Shown piece by piece: positions 40,113-48,675 of a DNA stretch of 64,000 nt. A program made the position numbers and the translations under genes. The stretch is from Ectopseudomonas composti. GTDB taxonomy: Bacteria > Pseudomonadota > Gammaproteobacteria > Pseudomonadales > Pseudomonadaceae. Within the stretch, counting starts at the first letter, position 1, and each line of letters begins with the position of its first letter. The notes under the pieces were generated by a model. That model saw only the letters and a program-made list of their open reading frames with translations. It did not search any database and was not told the DNA's origin. Location of the stretch: assembly GCF_001567565.1 (NCBI RefSeq), contig NZ_LSSW01000033.1, positions 1 through 64,000 of the forward strand, read 5' to 3'.

Positions 40113-41360
40113 TCATTGCAAGGTCAAAGGTTGGCCGCCGGCGCGCCGTTCGGCCTGCCATTCGGCGAGGCTGGGCAGCGCCGTGTTGGCGTCGAGGCGG
40201 TCGACGATTTCGAAGTAGTCCTGTTTCAACGGGTCCTTGAGCACGTCCTCGCGTGGCTTGACCTTCACCGCGTAGACGGTCTGCAGGTTCTGATGGTCGA
40301 AGGCGCGCCATTGCTGCTCGTCTTTGAGCAGGCTGTAGCGGTGGCCTTCGAGTGCCTTGATCAGCGCCTCGCTATCGAGGCTGTTGGCGCGCTTGGCGGC
40401 GTCGGCCCATTGCTGGACGATGCTGTAGGCCGATGCGGCAGAGCTGGACGGGTACATCTCGTAGCGGGTCTTGAATGACTGCACGAAGGCTTCGCCGCGC
40501 GCGGACTTCTCCAGCGCCGGGACGCGCCAGGTCCAGGGTTCGGTACCGATCACGCCCTGCATCAGATTGGGGCCGGCCTGCTCGACCATGCTCTGGGTCA
40601 GGTTGGGCGCGATGACCTGCATGCGCTCGGTCAGGCCCAGGTCCTTGGCGATACGCATGGCGCGCACCAGATCTTCACCGAACAGCACCAGCGCCAGGAC
40701 CTCGGCATTGCTGGAGGCAGCCTGGGTCAGGGCATCCTGGTAGTCGGCCAGGCGGGCGCCGGGGAAGGGCACGCGCACGCCCGCATGCTGGCCGACGTTG
40801 TCGGTGGCCGTGGCCTGGCGCAGCGAGGCCTCGGTGGTGTGGCCCCAGGTGTAGTCGGAGGTCACGTAAAAGTAGCGTTTGTTCGGCAAGGTCTTGCTCA
40901 GATACTGGCCAAGCACCTTGGCGCTCATCCAGGCGTTGTTGCACTCGCGGAACATGTAGCGGTGGCCATCCTTGCCAGTGGTGTCGTTGGAGTAGGTGAG
41001 GGTGCCGAAGTACAGCAGGCCGTGCTCCTTGGCACGCTTGCCGGCCGCGATGGCGACCGCGCTGGAAGAGCCGCCGAACAGCACCGCCACCCCTTCGGCG
41101 GCCAGCTTGTCGACGTTCTTCACCGCCTTGGCCGGGCGCGAGGCAGTGTCCTTGCTGGACAGGCGCAAAGGCCGTCCCAGCACACCGCCTGCGGCATTGA
41201 TTTCATCGATGGCCAGCAGGGCTCCACGCATTTGCGCCAATCCCTCCTCCTTGTATGGTCCGGTGCGCGGATAGTTGAGCCCGAGGGTAATGGGCTCGGC
41301 AGCCTGCGCACAGGCAGTGATCGCGGCCCACAGGGCCAGCATGGCAGACAGTTGGCGCAT
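40113..41360 (-). CDS. Branched-chain amino-acid-type ABC binding protein (orphan)
   Basis: The 415-residue periplasmic protein has signal peptide MRQLSAMLALWAAITACAQA and a type I binding-protein fold (Peripla_BP_6): ITLGLNYPRTGPYKEEGLAQ, GVAVLFGGSSSAVAIAAGKR and FYVTSDYTWGHTTEASLR. No permease or ATPase genes accompany it. It sits between mmsA and the acyl-CoA dehydrogenase in the valine cluster, so it probably supplies a branched-chain substrate to a transporter encoded elsewhere, or acts as a sensor. Confidence 0.85.
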   Translation of the reverse strand: MRQLSAMLALWAAITACAQAAEPITLGLNYPRTGPYKEEGLAQMRGALLAIDEINAAGGVLGRPLRLSSKDTASRPAKAVKNVDKLAAEGVAVLFGGSSSAVAIAAGKRAKEHGLLYFGTLTYSNDTTGKDGHRYMFRECNNAWMSAKVLGQYLSKTLPNKRYFYVTSDYTWGHTTEASLRQATATDNVGQHAGVRVPFPGARLADYQDALTQAASSNAEVLALVLFGEDLVRAMRIAKDLGLTERMQVIAPNLTQSMVEQAGPNLMQGVIGTEPWTWRVPALEKSARGEAFVQSFKTRYEMYPSSSAASAYSIVQQWADAAKRANSLDSEALIKALEGHRYSLLKDEQQWRAFDHQNLQTVYAVKVKPREDVLKDPLKQDYFEIVDRLDANTALPSLAEWQAERRAGGQPLTLQ

Positions 41361-41457
41361 TGCAGTTCTCCTTATTCTTGTTCTGCTGAGAACCCTTTTA
41401 CGCCGCTTGTCCAGTTCAGGTGATCGTCTATTGGTCTAAGGTCACGCTACCCCGTTC

Positions 41458-42954
41458 TCATTTCAGTGAAATGGTCATGTTCGGCCCATCGCCCAGCGGC
41501 TCGTCATCGAACCAGCGGCTGGTCACCGTCTTGGTCTCGGTATAGAAGCGCACCGCCTGTTTGCCGTAGGCATGCAGGTCGCCGTAGAACGAGCCCTTCC
41601 AGCCGGTGAAGGAGAAGAACGGCAGCGGTACCGGGATCGGTACGTTGATGCCCACCTGGCCCACTTCGATCGCATGCTGGAAATGCCGTGCGGCGCCGCC
41701 GGAGCGGGTGAACAGGCTGGTGCCGTTGCCGTAGGGGCTGGCGTTGACCAGTTCGATGGCCGCTTCCAGGCTGTCCACCTCCATGCACACCAGCACCGGG
41801 CCGAAGATTTCCTCGCGGTACAGGCCCATCTTCATGGTCACGCCACGGAACAGGGTCGGCCCGACCCAGTTACCCTTCGGATAGCCCTCGACCGTGCACT
41901 GCGAGCCATCGAGCAGGCAGTCGGCGCCCTCGGCCTTGCCTTGTTCGATCAGGCGCAATACGCGCTGGCGCGCCTGCGGGCTGATCAGTGGGCCATAGGC
42001 GGCGCCGTTGTCCTGCCAGTGACCGGGGCGCAGTGCGGCCATCTGCGTCGCCAGTTCGTCGATCCAGTGTTTCGACTCGCCAACGAACACCGCCACGCTG
42101 ATCGCCATGCAACGTTGCCCGGCAGCACCGCAACTGGCACCGATCAGGTTGCTGATCACCTGATCCTTGGGCGCGTCCGGCATGATCACCATATGGTTCT
42201 TGGCCCCGGCGAAGGCCTGCACGCGTTTCAGGTGCTGGGTGCCGGTGCGGTAGACATGCTGGCCGACGGTTACCGAGCCGACGAACGACACCGCGCGCAC
42301 GGCCGGATGCACCAGCAGCGCGTCGACCTGCTCGCGCCCGCCATGCAGCACCTGCAGCACGCCTGCTGGCGCACCAGCCTCGATAAAGAGTTCGGCGAGG
42401 CGGTTGGGTGTCAGCGGATCCTGCTCGGACGGTTTGAGGATAAAGGTATTGCCGCAGGCGATGGCCAGCGGAAACATCCACAGCGGAATCATCGCCGGGA
42501 AGTTGAACGGGGTGATGCCGACGCACACGCCCAGTGGCTGGATCCAGCTGGCGGTGTCGATCTCGCGGGCGACGTTTTCCACCGTCTCGCCCATCATCAG
42601 GCTGGCGATATTGGCGGCGTGCTCGGCCACTTCGATGCCGCGCCAGACGTCGCCCTTGGCATCGGCGAAGGTCTTGCCGGTTTCCGCTGCGAGAGTTTCC
42701 GCCAGCTCGTCGTGATGCTCCTTGAGCAGGTGCTGATAACGCAGCATCAGGCGGGCACGTTCCGATACCGGCACCTCGCGCCAGGCGAGGAAGGCCTGCT
42801 GCGCACTACTTACTGCTGCCTCGATTTCCTCGGCGGTGGCCTTGGGCGCCAGGGCGATCACTTCCTGGGTGGCCGGGTCAGTGACTTCGATCAGGTCCGT
42901 GGCCTGGCTTTCACGCCATTGGCCGTCGATCAGTTGCGGCAGGTTACGGGGCAT
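41458..42954 (-). CDS. mmsA: Methylmalonate-semialdehyde dehydrogenase (CoA-acylating)
   Basis: A 498-residue protein from MPRNLPQLIDGQWRESQATD, with AGGAGG just upstream; longer frames run into the promoter. Aldehyde dehydrogenase marks include WIQPLGVCVGITPFNFPAMI, FVGSVTVGQHVYRTG and the catalytic Cys in GAAGQRCMAISVAV, the sequence typical of MmsA. It converts methylmalonate semialdehyde to propionyl-CoA. It is first of the minus-strand cluster and divergent from mmsR. Confidence 0.95.
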   Translation of the reverse strand: MPRNLPQLIDGQWRESQATDLIEVTDPATQEVIALAPKATAEEIEAAVSSAQQAFLAWREVPVSERARLMLRYQHLLKEHHDELAETLAAETGKTFADAKGDVWRGIEVAEHAANIASLMMGETVENVAREIDTASWIQPLGVCVGITPFNFPAMIPLWMFPLAIACGNTFILKPSEQDPLTPNRLAELFIEAGAPAGVLQVLHGGREQVDALLVHPAVRAVSFVGSVTVGQHVYRTGTQHLKRVQAFAGAKNHMVIMPDAPKDQVISNLIGASCGAAGQRCMAISVAVFVGESKHWIDELATQMAALRPGHWQDNGAAYGPLISPQARQRVLRLIEQGKAEGADCLLDGSQCTVEGYPKGNWVGPTLFRGVTMKMGLYREEIFGPVLVCMEVDSLEAAIELVNASPYGNGTSLFTRSGGAARHFQHAIEVGQVGINVPIPVPLPFFSFTGWKGSFYGDLHAYGKQAVRFYTETKTVTSRWFDDEPLGDGPNMTISLK

Positions 42955-42984
42955 CGTCGCCTCCTGTTGTTCTTGTTGTGTTCT

Positions 42985-43049
42985 GTTATAGCCCTTGGCG
43001 ATGGCCTTGTGGATTGACGATCTTGGTCTGTGGATGGACGATCTTGTCA
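42985..43049 (-). promoter_or_regulatory. mmsA promoter with 21-bp direct-repeat operator
   Basis: Two tandem 21-bp units (43008-43028 and 43029-43049) share 17 positions, TGTGGATnGACGATCTTG. On the mmsA side the near unit overlaps the expected -35 position for a -10 box TATAAC (42990-42985). Tandem sites two helical turns apart next to -35 are typical for AraC-type activators such as MmsR. Confidence 0.65.
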
Positions 43050-43074
43050 TTCGATTGAATGGTGTGAGGTGCAC

Positions 43075-43956
43075 ATGGGGATGCGTGTGGAAACGTCCAA
43101 CTGGCCACTGCCGGTGGGTGGGCAGCGCTTCATCACGCCGCCGCGTCTGCGTCGCCTGCTGGCGCACCATGCCCTTAGCAGCGGTTGCTATCCGCTGGCC
43201 ATGGGCTTCTATCCGGAGGCTGCCGGCCATCAGATGCGCCGCGAGCGAGCGGACGACCACCTGCTGATCTACTGCCGTTCGGGGAGAGGTTGGTTGCACT
43301 GCACGGATGGACGATTCGATGTCGGCCCCGGCGACCTGCTGCTGCTGCGCAAAGACATGGCGCATGCCTACGGCGCCGACGCGCAAAGCCCCTGGACGAT
43401 CTACTGGGTGCACTTCGACGGCGCTCTGAGTGACGACTTCCTGCGTCTGCTGGGCAAGCAGCCGCTACGCCGGATTGGTGTACAGCCGCGCCTGCTGGGG
43501 GATTTCGAGGCGCTGCTCGCCGTGCAGCGCCAGGGGCTCAATGCAGCGCCGTTCATCCATGCTGCACACCGTTTGCAGGCGCTGCTCAGCTCGCTGGCGG
43601 TGCTACCGGCGCGGGTCAATCTCAAGTTTGGCCGGGTGCTGGATATCGAGGCGGTGCAGGCGGTGATGCGTGAACATCTGCGTGGCAGCCTCAATCTCGA
43701 CGCGTTGGCCGCGCAGTTCAAACTGTCGCGCTTTCATTTCGCCAAGACCTACCGCGCGCTGACCGGGCATGCGCCGATTCAGGATTTCATTCAGCTGAAG
43801 ATGGCGCTGGCTTGCCGCCTGCTCGATCGGGGCGAGATCGAGGTGCGCCAGGTGGCCGAGCAACTGGGCTATGACGATCCCTATTATTTCTCGCGGCTGT
43901 TTCGCAAGGTGGTGGGCATGGCGCCCAGTCATTACCGAGCGCTGCATCAAGGCTAG
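43075..43956 (+). CDS. mmsR: AraC-family regulator MmsR
   Basis: A 293-residue protein starting MGMRVETSNWPLPVGGQRFI, six bases after GAGG. It has an N-terminal cupin-like AraC_binding domain (LIYCRSGRGWLHCTDGRFDV, GDLLLLRKDMAHAYG) and C-terminal double HTH (LNLDALAAQFKLSRFHFAKT, QVAEQLGYDDPYYFSRLFRK). MmsR activates mmsAB in P. aeruginosa. Divergence from mmsA and the shared repeat operator support the same role here. Confidence 0.92.
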   Translation: MGMRVETSNWPLPVGGQRFITPPRLRRLLAHHALSSGCYPLAMGFYPEAAGHQMRRERADDHLLIYCRSGRGWLHCTDGRFDVGPGDLLLLRKDMAHAYGADAQSPWTIYWVHFDGALSDDFLRLLGKQPLRRIGVQPRLLGDFEALLAVQRQGLNAAPFIHAAHRLQALLSSLAVLPARVNLKFGRVLDIEAVQAVMREHLRGSLNLDALAAQFKLSRFHFAKTYRALTGHAPIQDFIQLKMALACRLLDRGEIEVRQVAEQLGYDDPYYFSRLFRKVVGMAPSHYRALHQG

Positions 43957-43967
43957 TCGCGCGCCCG

Positions 43968-44381
43968 CTACACCCGTGCGATGGTCGCCAGGCCGGTAGC
44001 CACCAGTTTTTCCTGACCGTCCTTCTCGGCGAACACGTCGGCTCGGCAGACTGCCTGGCGTTGACCGGCCTTGAGCACTTCAGCGCGGCAGATCAGACGC
44101 TCGCCAACGGCAGGGGCGAGCAGGTTGAGCTTGTATTCGCTGGTAACCACGTCTCCGACCATCGAGGCCGCGGCCCAGGCGCAGCCGCTGTCGACCATGA
44201 AGCCGACCACTGCGCCATGCATGTAGCCATGGTGCTGGCACAGATCGCGGCGGCTGCGCACTTGCAGGCTGACCCGGCCTGGCGCGAAGTCGAGCAGTTC
44301 GGCACCGAGCAGTTGGGCGAAGGTGGAATGGGCGAGCGCCTGTTCCAGACGCTCGCGGCTGATGCCGTTCGAGTCGCTCAT
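43968..44381 (-). CDS. PaaI-type acyl-CoA thioesterase
   Basis: A 137-residue hotdog-fold protein from MSDSNGISRERLEQALAHST. The HHGYMHGAVVGFMVDSGCAW segment, with His and Gly at the start of the central helix and Asp at its end, is the PaaI thioesterase signature. KLNLLAPAVGERLICRAEVL follows. The substrate is unknown, probably a small or aromatic acyl-CoA. It is convergent with mmsR, with 12 bases between their stops. Confidence 0.85.
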   Translation of the reverse strand: MSDSNGISRERLEQALAHSTFAQLLGAELLDFAPGRVSLQVRSRRDLCQHHGYMHGAVVGFMVDSGCAWAAASMVGDVVTSEYKLNLLAPAVGERLICRAEVLKAGQRQAVCRADVFAEKDGQEKLVATGLATIARV

Positions 44382-44479
44382 ATGATTTCCTGCACGAGTT
44401 GTGCGGGAGAGTCTCGACCTGCTCTCAGGCTTGGACAAGCTGCATCCACCTGCCTGATAAGGCTGCATAGCAGGAAGCC

Positions 44480-45292
44480 TCAGGCGAGCAGGCGCTTCCA
44501 CAGTTGCAGTTCGCCGGCCAGCTCCTGCCGCAGTTCGGCGAGCGGTTGCTCCAGGCCAAGCTTTGCCTGCGCCGGCAGCGGCTCGGGTAGAGGAGCGTTG
44601 CTCTGCAGGGCGCTGGCGAGCAGGACCAGATCGGCCAGGTCGGCTGCGCCGTCATGCTGGCGTTGCCATTGGCCGTAGAGGCGAGTGGATTCGATCACCG
44701 CCGACGGCAACTGCCAGCGCGTGAGGATCAGCGCGCCGAGGTCACCGGACAGCTGTTCGCACAGCCGGTGCAGCGAATCGGCGTCGCGCGGCACATCCGG
44801 CCAGTGTTCCAGCTCCGAGAGCAGCGGCAGGCTGCCGATGTCCTGCAGGAGCCCGCCGAGCATGGCATCGTCCAGAGACAGACCCGTGCGCTGGGCCAGT
44901 GCCGCACAGTAGGCGGCGCGTTCACGGGCATGCTTCCAGCGCGCGCGGAAGGCCTGTTGCAGCGCAGGGTCCTGACTGGTGAACAGGTGCTGCAGGCTGA
45001 AGCCCAGCACCAGGTCAGCCAGCTGCCGGGTGCCGAGGCGACCGAGCAGGTCACGCAGTGAGGTGCAGGCGCGGTTGCCGCGCAACAGCGGCGTTGTGGA
45101 AAACTGCATGAGATAGGCGGCCAGCGGGGGATCGCTGTTGATCACGCGGGTCAGCTGTTCCAGCGAGGTGCGTGGGTCGTCCAGCAGCTTCTTGATCCGT
45201 ACCGCGGCCTCGGGCATTTGCGGAATTCTGGCTTCGCCCTTGAGAAAGCGGTTCAGTAGCGCCAGGCGCAGGGTATCGACAGGGGTTGTCAT
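44480..45292 (-). CDS. HDOD domain protein
   Basis: The 270-residue protein starts MTTPVDTLRLALLNRFLKGE. The HDOD domain covers most of it: IPQMPEAAVRIKKLLDDP, RVINSDPPLAAYLMQFS and MLGGLLQDIGSLPLLSELE. The HD metal ligands of true phosphohydrolases are not retained, as is normal for HDOD proteins, which act in signalling through protein contacts. No partner domain is fused to it. Confidence 0.85.
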   Translation of the reverse strand: MTTPVDTLRLALLNRFLKGEARIPQMPEAAVRIKKLLDDPRTSLEQLTRVINSDPPLAAYLMQFSTTPLLRGNRACTSLRDLLGRLGTRQLADLVLGFSLQHLFTSQDPALQQAFRARWKHARERAAYCAALAQRTGLSLDDAMLGGLLQDIGSLPLLSELEHWPDVPRDADSLHRLCEQLSGDLGALILTRWQLPSAVIESTRLYGQWQRQHDGAADLADLVLLASALQSNAPLPEPLPAQAKLGLEQPLAELRQELAGELQLWKRLLA

Positions 45293-45433
45293 CGTCTTGG
45301 GGTTCGTTCTCGGCGTCTATGGTTGCAAGGCTAGCAAAGCATCTTGCCGCGTGCCGGGGCAGCCTTCCTTGACTTGCCGCAACCCCTTCTCTAGCGTGCC
45401 TGCATTTGTGAAGATTCAGGCAGGAAAAAGTCC

Positions 45434-46123
45434 ATGACCGACGACCGCATCAAACTCGACGCCAGCTGGAAAGAGGCTTTGCGCGAGGAATTCGACAAGC
45501 CTTACATGAGCGAACTGCGAGAGTTCCTGCGGTCGGAAAAGGCGGCAGGCAAGGAGATCTACCCGCCGGGCCCGTTGATCTTCAATGCGCTCAATTCCAC
45601 GCCGCTGGACAAGGTGAAGGTGGTGATCATCGGTCAGGATCCCTACCACGGCCCTGGGCAGGCCCACGGCTTGTGCTTCTCGGTACAGCCGGGCGTGCAG
45701 ACGCCGCCGTCGTTGCTGAACATCTACAAGGAGCTCAAGCGCGACCTCAATATCGACATCCCGGCACACGGCTACCTGCAGAGCTGGGCGGATCAGGGCG
45801 TGCTGCTGCTCAACACCTCGCTGACCGTGGAGCGCGCCAACGCCGGCTCGCATGCCAAGATGGGCTGGCAGTTCTTCACCGACCGGGTGATCGAAGTGGT
45901 CGGCGCGCAGCAGGACAAGCTGGTGTTCCTGCTCTGGGGCAGCCACGCGCAGAGCAAGCAGCGCCTGATCGACCCGACCAAGCACCTGGTGCTGCGCTCG
46001 CCGCATCCGTCGCCGCTATCCGCTCACCGTGGCTTCATCGGCAACGGTCACTTCAGTCGCTGCAATCAGTTCCTCAGCCAGAACGGCATGCAGCCGATCG
46101 ACTGGCGCCTGCCTGCGCTGTGA
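45434..46123 (+). CDS. ung: Uracil-DNA glycosylase
   Basis: The 229-residue family-1 enzyme has the water-activating loop VIIGQDPYHGPGQAHGLCFS with the catalytic Asp, the uracil pocket LLLNTSLTVERANAGSH, and the leucine loop SPHPSPLSAHRGFIG with the conserved His. Length is normal. It removes uracil from DNA to start base-excision repair. It stands alone and is convergent with the lipoprotein gene nine bases downstream. Confidence 0.97.
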   Translation: MTDDRIKLDASWKEALREEFDKPYMSELREFLRSEKAAGKEIYPPGPLIFNALNSTPLDKVKVVIIGQDPYHGPGQAHGLCFSVQPGVQTPPSLLNIYKELKRDLNIDIPAHGYLQSWADQGVLLLNTSLTVERANAGSHAKMGWQFFTDRVIEVVGAQQDKLVFLLWGSHAQSKQRLIDPTKHLVLRSPHPSPLSAHRGFIGNGHFSRCNQFLSQNGMQPIDWRLPAL

Positions 46124-46131
46124 AAGCCGCT

Positions 46132-46992
46132 TCAGCGCTGCACGACGGCCTCGTCAGCAGTGCATTGCTGTGCGGCCAGGTCGGCATGAAGGCTTTGCAA
46201 ACGGTTTTCGGCCCGCTGCATCTGTTTTGAGTCGGCCTGCTCGACCAGGTCGACGATCAACTCGGCCATTGCCTGACGATTCTTCTCATAACTGGCCTGA
46301 TAGGCGCGGGTGTAGAAACGCTCGCGTTGCTGCAGCAGGGCCGTCATGCGCGGGGCGAAGTCGTCGCCGCGGCGAACTTCCAGGGCTTCATGCAGGGCCT
46401 GCTGCCAGGCGATGCGGTTATCCAGCCAGATCCGGTTCTGCTCGCCAAGGCCCTGTGCCCAGCTCTGCACCCGTTCTTGCTGCGCGGCATTGAGTGTGCC
46501 GAACCAGGGCTGCAGGCGCTCCTCCATGCGTCCGGCACGGTGGCTGATCTGCTCCTGTACGGGCGGGTCTAGAAACTCCTCACGCAGTTTGCCGTTCTGC
46601 TCGTCTAGCGCAGCCATCAACTGTTCGACCTGGCGCGGACTGAGACCGCGCAGCAGCTCGATGGCGCTGGGGGTGATTTCCACGGCGATACGCTGCATGG
46701 CCTGTTCGAAGCCGGCCAACTGGCTGGCCATCAGCTCGCTGTCGCGGCGGCTGAGCGCCAGTTGGCTGCGTTTCAGCCAGTCGAGATAGCCCGGAAGTTC
46801 TACGCTGCAATGCCAGGCCAGATGTTCCTGCAACTGGGGCTTGAACCACGCGCTCTGCTCGCTGGTCAGCGCCACGTAGTCGCTGAGCTTCCAGGGGATC
46901 AGCCAATCGAGATTGCGATAGGCCAGGCCGACGCGGCTGCAGGCGCTCAGCAGCAGAGTGGCGGTCAGCAGAAGAAGCAGGGATTTGCGCAT
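46132..46992 (-). CDS. DUF6279 family lipoprotein
   Basis: The 286-residue protein starts MRKSLLLLLTATLLLSACSR with lipobox LSAC (Cys18). The family-typical YRNLDWLIPWKLSDYVALTS follows, then a long helical body (LSPRQVEQLMAALDEQNGKL, QQRERFYTRAYQASYEKNRQ). Placement in the outer or inner leaflet is uncertain. The function is unknown. The gene is convergent with ung. Confidence 0.85.
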   Translation of the reverse strand: MRKSLLLLLTATLLLSACSRVGLAYRNLDWLIPWKLSDYVALTSEQSAWFKPQLQEHLAWHCSVELPGYLDWLKRSQLALSRRDSELMASQLAGFEQAMQRIAVEITPSAIELLRGLSPRQVEQLMAALDEQNGKLREEFLDPPVQEQISHRAGRMEERLQPWFGTLNAAQQERVQSWAQGLGEQNRIWLDNRIAWQQALHEALEVRRGDDFAPRMTALLQQRERFYTRAYQASYEKNRQAMAELIVDLVEQADSKQMQRAENRLQSLHADLAAQQCTADEAVVQR

Positions 46993-47148
46993 GAACGCAG
47001 TCTCGCGAGGGCAGAGTCCTTGAGACTAATACTCGTCGAACCTGATGCAAGAGGGCGGAAATATTCGCTTATGACTTCGGTGATGTGAGGTTCGGATCGT
47101 GGGCGAAAGGGATTCTTTGCATGGATTGGGAAAGTGCAGATTGATACC

Positions 47149-47894
47149 GGACTGGTAAGTTTGTGCGTTCTTTTGCGCTATTTACATCAGGGCAAAGATC
47201 ATTGGCGCGTCGATCTTTCGTCCTGGTTTCGCCCCTCACGGGCGAGTCACTTTCTCTTGCTTGCCCAAGAGAAAGTAACCAAAGAGAAGGGCACCCCGTT
47301 CATCCGGCCCCGGCTACGCCGGGGTTCCCTCGCTCCATCACCACTCCAGGGGCGCGCCACGAAGGGCCATCCCTGGCCCATCGTGGCTCTCGCGACATCC
47401 ATGTCGCTCAACCCCTTACGCGGCGATTCCACTCAGCCTCCTGAAGGGGATTTCGGCGTCGCCTGTAACATTGCGGTTGAAAAGCAAAGGCCAGACGCCG
47501 CCAATTTCAACTCAGCGAAGATTACGCAAGCTCGAGACCTGGTCCCCTTCAGGAGGCCGAGTGGAGGTGTTGCGTAGGGGAGCGAGCCGCATGGATGCGG
47601 CGAGAGGCTTAATGGGCCAGGGATGGCCCATGTAAGCCGGCCCCCGGAGCGGCACCGGAGTGAGGGAAGTTTCGCGTAGCGAAACCCGGATGTCGGGGTG
47701 CCCTTCTTTGGCACACCTTTCTTGGGCAAGCAAAGAAACGCAGCGAAGCGCAGTAACAGCCGCAGGCTGGCCCGAAGGGTGAGCGCAGCGAATCAAGGTG
47801 TGGCGCCCGTAAGGGGCGCAACCCAAACGCTCAGCAAACGCTGTAATGGATAATGCCAAGCCCGTGAGCAATACGCACACAAACTTACCAGTCC
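47149..47894. repeat. 746-bp imperfect palindromic repeat (MITE-like)
   Basis: The ends GGACTGGTAAGTTTGTGCG (47149-47167) and CGCACACAAACTTACCAGTC (47874-47893) are inverted copies. The two arms of about 370 bp are homologous in opposite orientation: TTGCTTGCCCAAGA, AGAAGGGCACCCCG, GGCCATCCCTGGCCCAT and CCTCCTGAAGGGGA each occur once per arm. The spacer around 47470-47540 is not symmetric. Frames in it are repeat shadows. The whole gap between the lipoprotein gene and braG (46993-47970) holds nothing else. Confidence 0.8.
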
Positions 47895-47930
47895 AATGTC
47901 AAACGCATCCAAATACGAACAACCAATAAA

Positions 47931-47952
47931 AAACCGCCCCGAAGGGCGGTTT
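47931..47952 (-). terminator. Terminator of the bra operon
   Basis: AAACCGCCC (47931-47939) pairs with GGGCGGTTT (47944-47952) around a 4-nt loop, followed on the minus strand by a run of six T. This is a clear intrinsic terminator 18 bases after braG. Confidence 0.92.
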
Positions 47953-47970
47953 CGATGGTGCCGGTAGCGC

Positions 47971-48672
47971 TCAGCCGCCGAGGTAGGCGTCGCGCACCTT
48001 GGGGTCGTTGAGCAGCTCTTCGCCGCTGCCCTGCATGACGATATGGCCATTCTCCAGCACGTAACCGCGGTCAGCCAGTTTCAGCGCCTGGTTGGCGTTC
48101 TGCTCGACCAGGAACACGGTCACGCCGTCCTTGCGCAGTTGCTCGATGATGTCGAAGATCTGCTGGATGATGATCGGTGCCAGACCCAGCGACGGTTCGT
48201 CGAGCAGCAGCAGGTTGGGCTTGCTCATCAGCGCGCGACCGATGGCGAGCATCTGCTGTTCGCCGCCGCTCATGGTGCCGGCACGCTGGGCGAAGCGTTC
48301 CTTCAGGCGTGGGAACAGGTGCAGGACCTTGTCCAGTTGCTCCTGGTTGTCCGCCTTGTTACCGAAGAAGCCGCCCATGGCCAGGTTTTCCTCGACGGTC
48401 AGGCGGGCGAACACGCGACGGCCTTCCGGCACGATGGCGATGCTCTTGCGCATGATCTCCGGGGTGTCCATGCCCACCAGTTCTTCACCCAGGTAACGGA
48501 TGCTGCCGCTGGTGGCGCGCGGGTTGCCGCACAGGGTCATCAGCAGGGTCGACTTGCCCGCGCCGTTGGCGCCGATCAGGGTGACGATCTCGCCTTTCTG
48601 CACCTCGATGCTGACGTCGTGCAGGGCCTGGATCTTGCCGTAGAAGGTGGAGACGTTGTTGAAACTCAGCAT
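47971..48672 (-). CDS. braG: Branched-chain amino-acid ABC transporter ATPase BraG/LivF
   Basis: The 233-residue ATPase has Walker A GANGAGKSTL, signature TMSGGEQQMLAIGRAL and Walker B LLLDEPSLGLAP, with LivF-specific EGRRVFARLTVEENLAMGGF. It starts MLSFNNVSTFYGKIQALHDV three bases after the braF stop. With BraF it powers import of Leu, Ile, Val and Ala across the inner membrane. Last gene of the operon. Confidence 0.94.
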   Translation of the reverse strand: MLSFNNVSTFYGKIQALHDVSIEVQKGEIVTLIGANGAGKSTLLMTLCGNPRATSGSIRYLGEELVGMDTPEIMRKSIAIVPEGRRVFARLTVEENLAMGGFFGNKADNQEQLDKVLHLFPRLKERFAQRAGTMSGGEQQMLAIGRALMSKPNLLLLDEPSLGLAPIIIQQIFDIIEQLRKDGVTVFLVEQNANQALKLADRGYVLENGHIVMQGSGEELLNDPKVRDAYLGG

Positions 48673-48675
48673 GGA

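Noticed and set aside
47134..47880. Proteins of 93-147 residues on both strands
   Set aside because: Translations of the two arms of the palindromic repeat; similar peptides on opposite strands reflect the inverted repeat, not genes.
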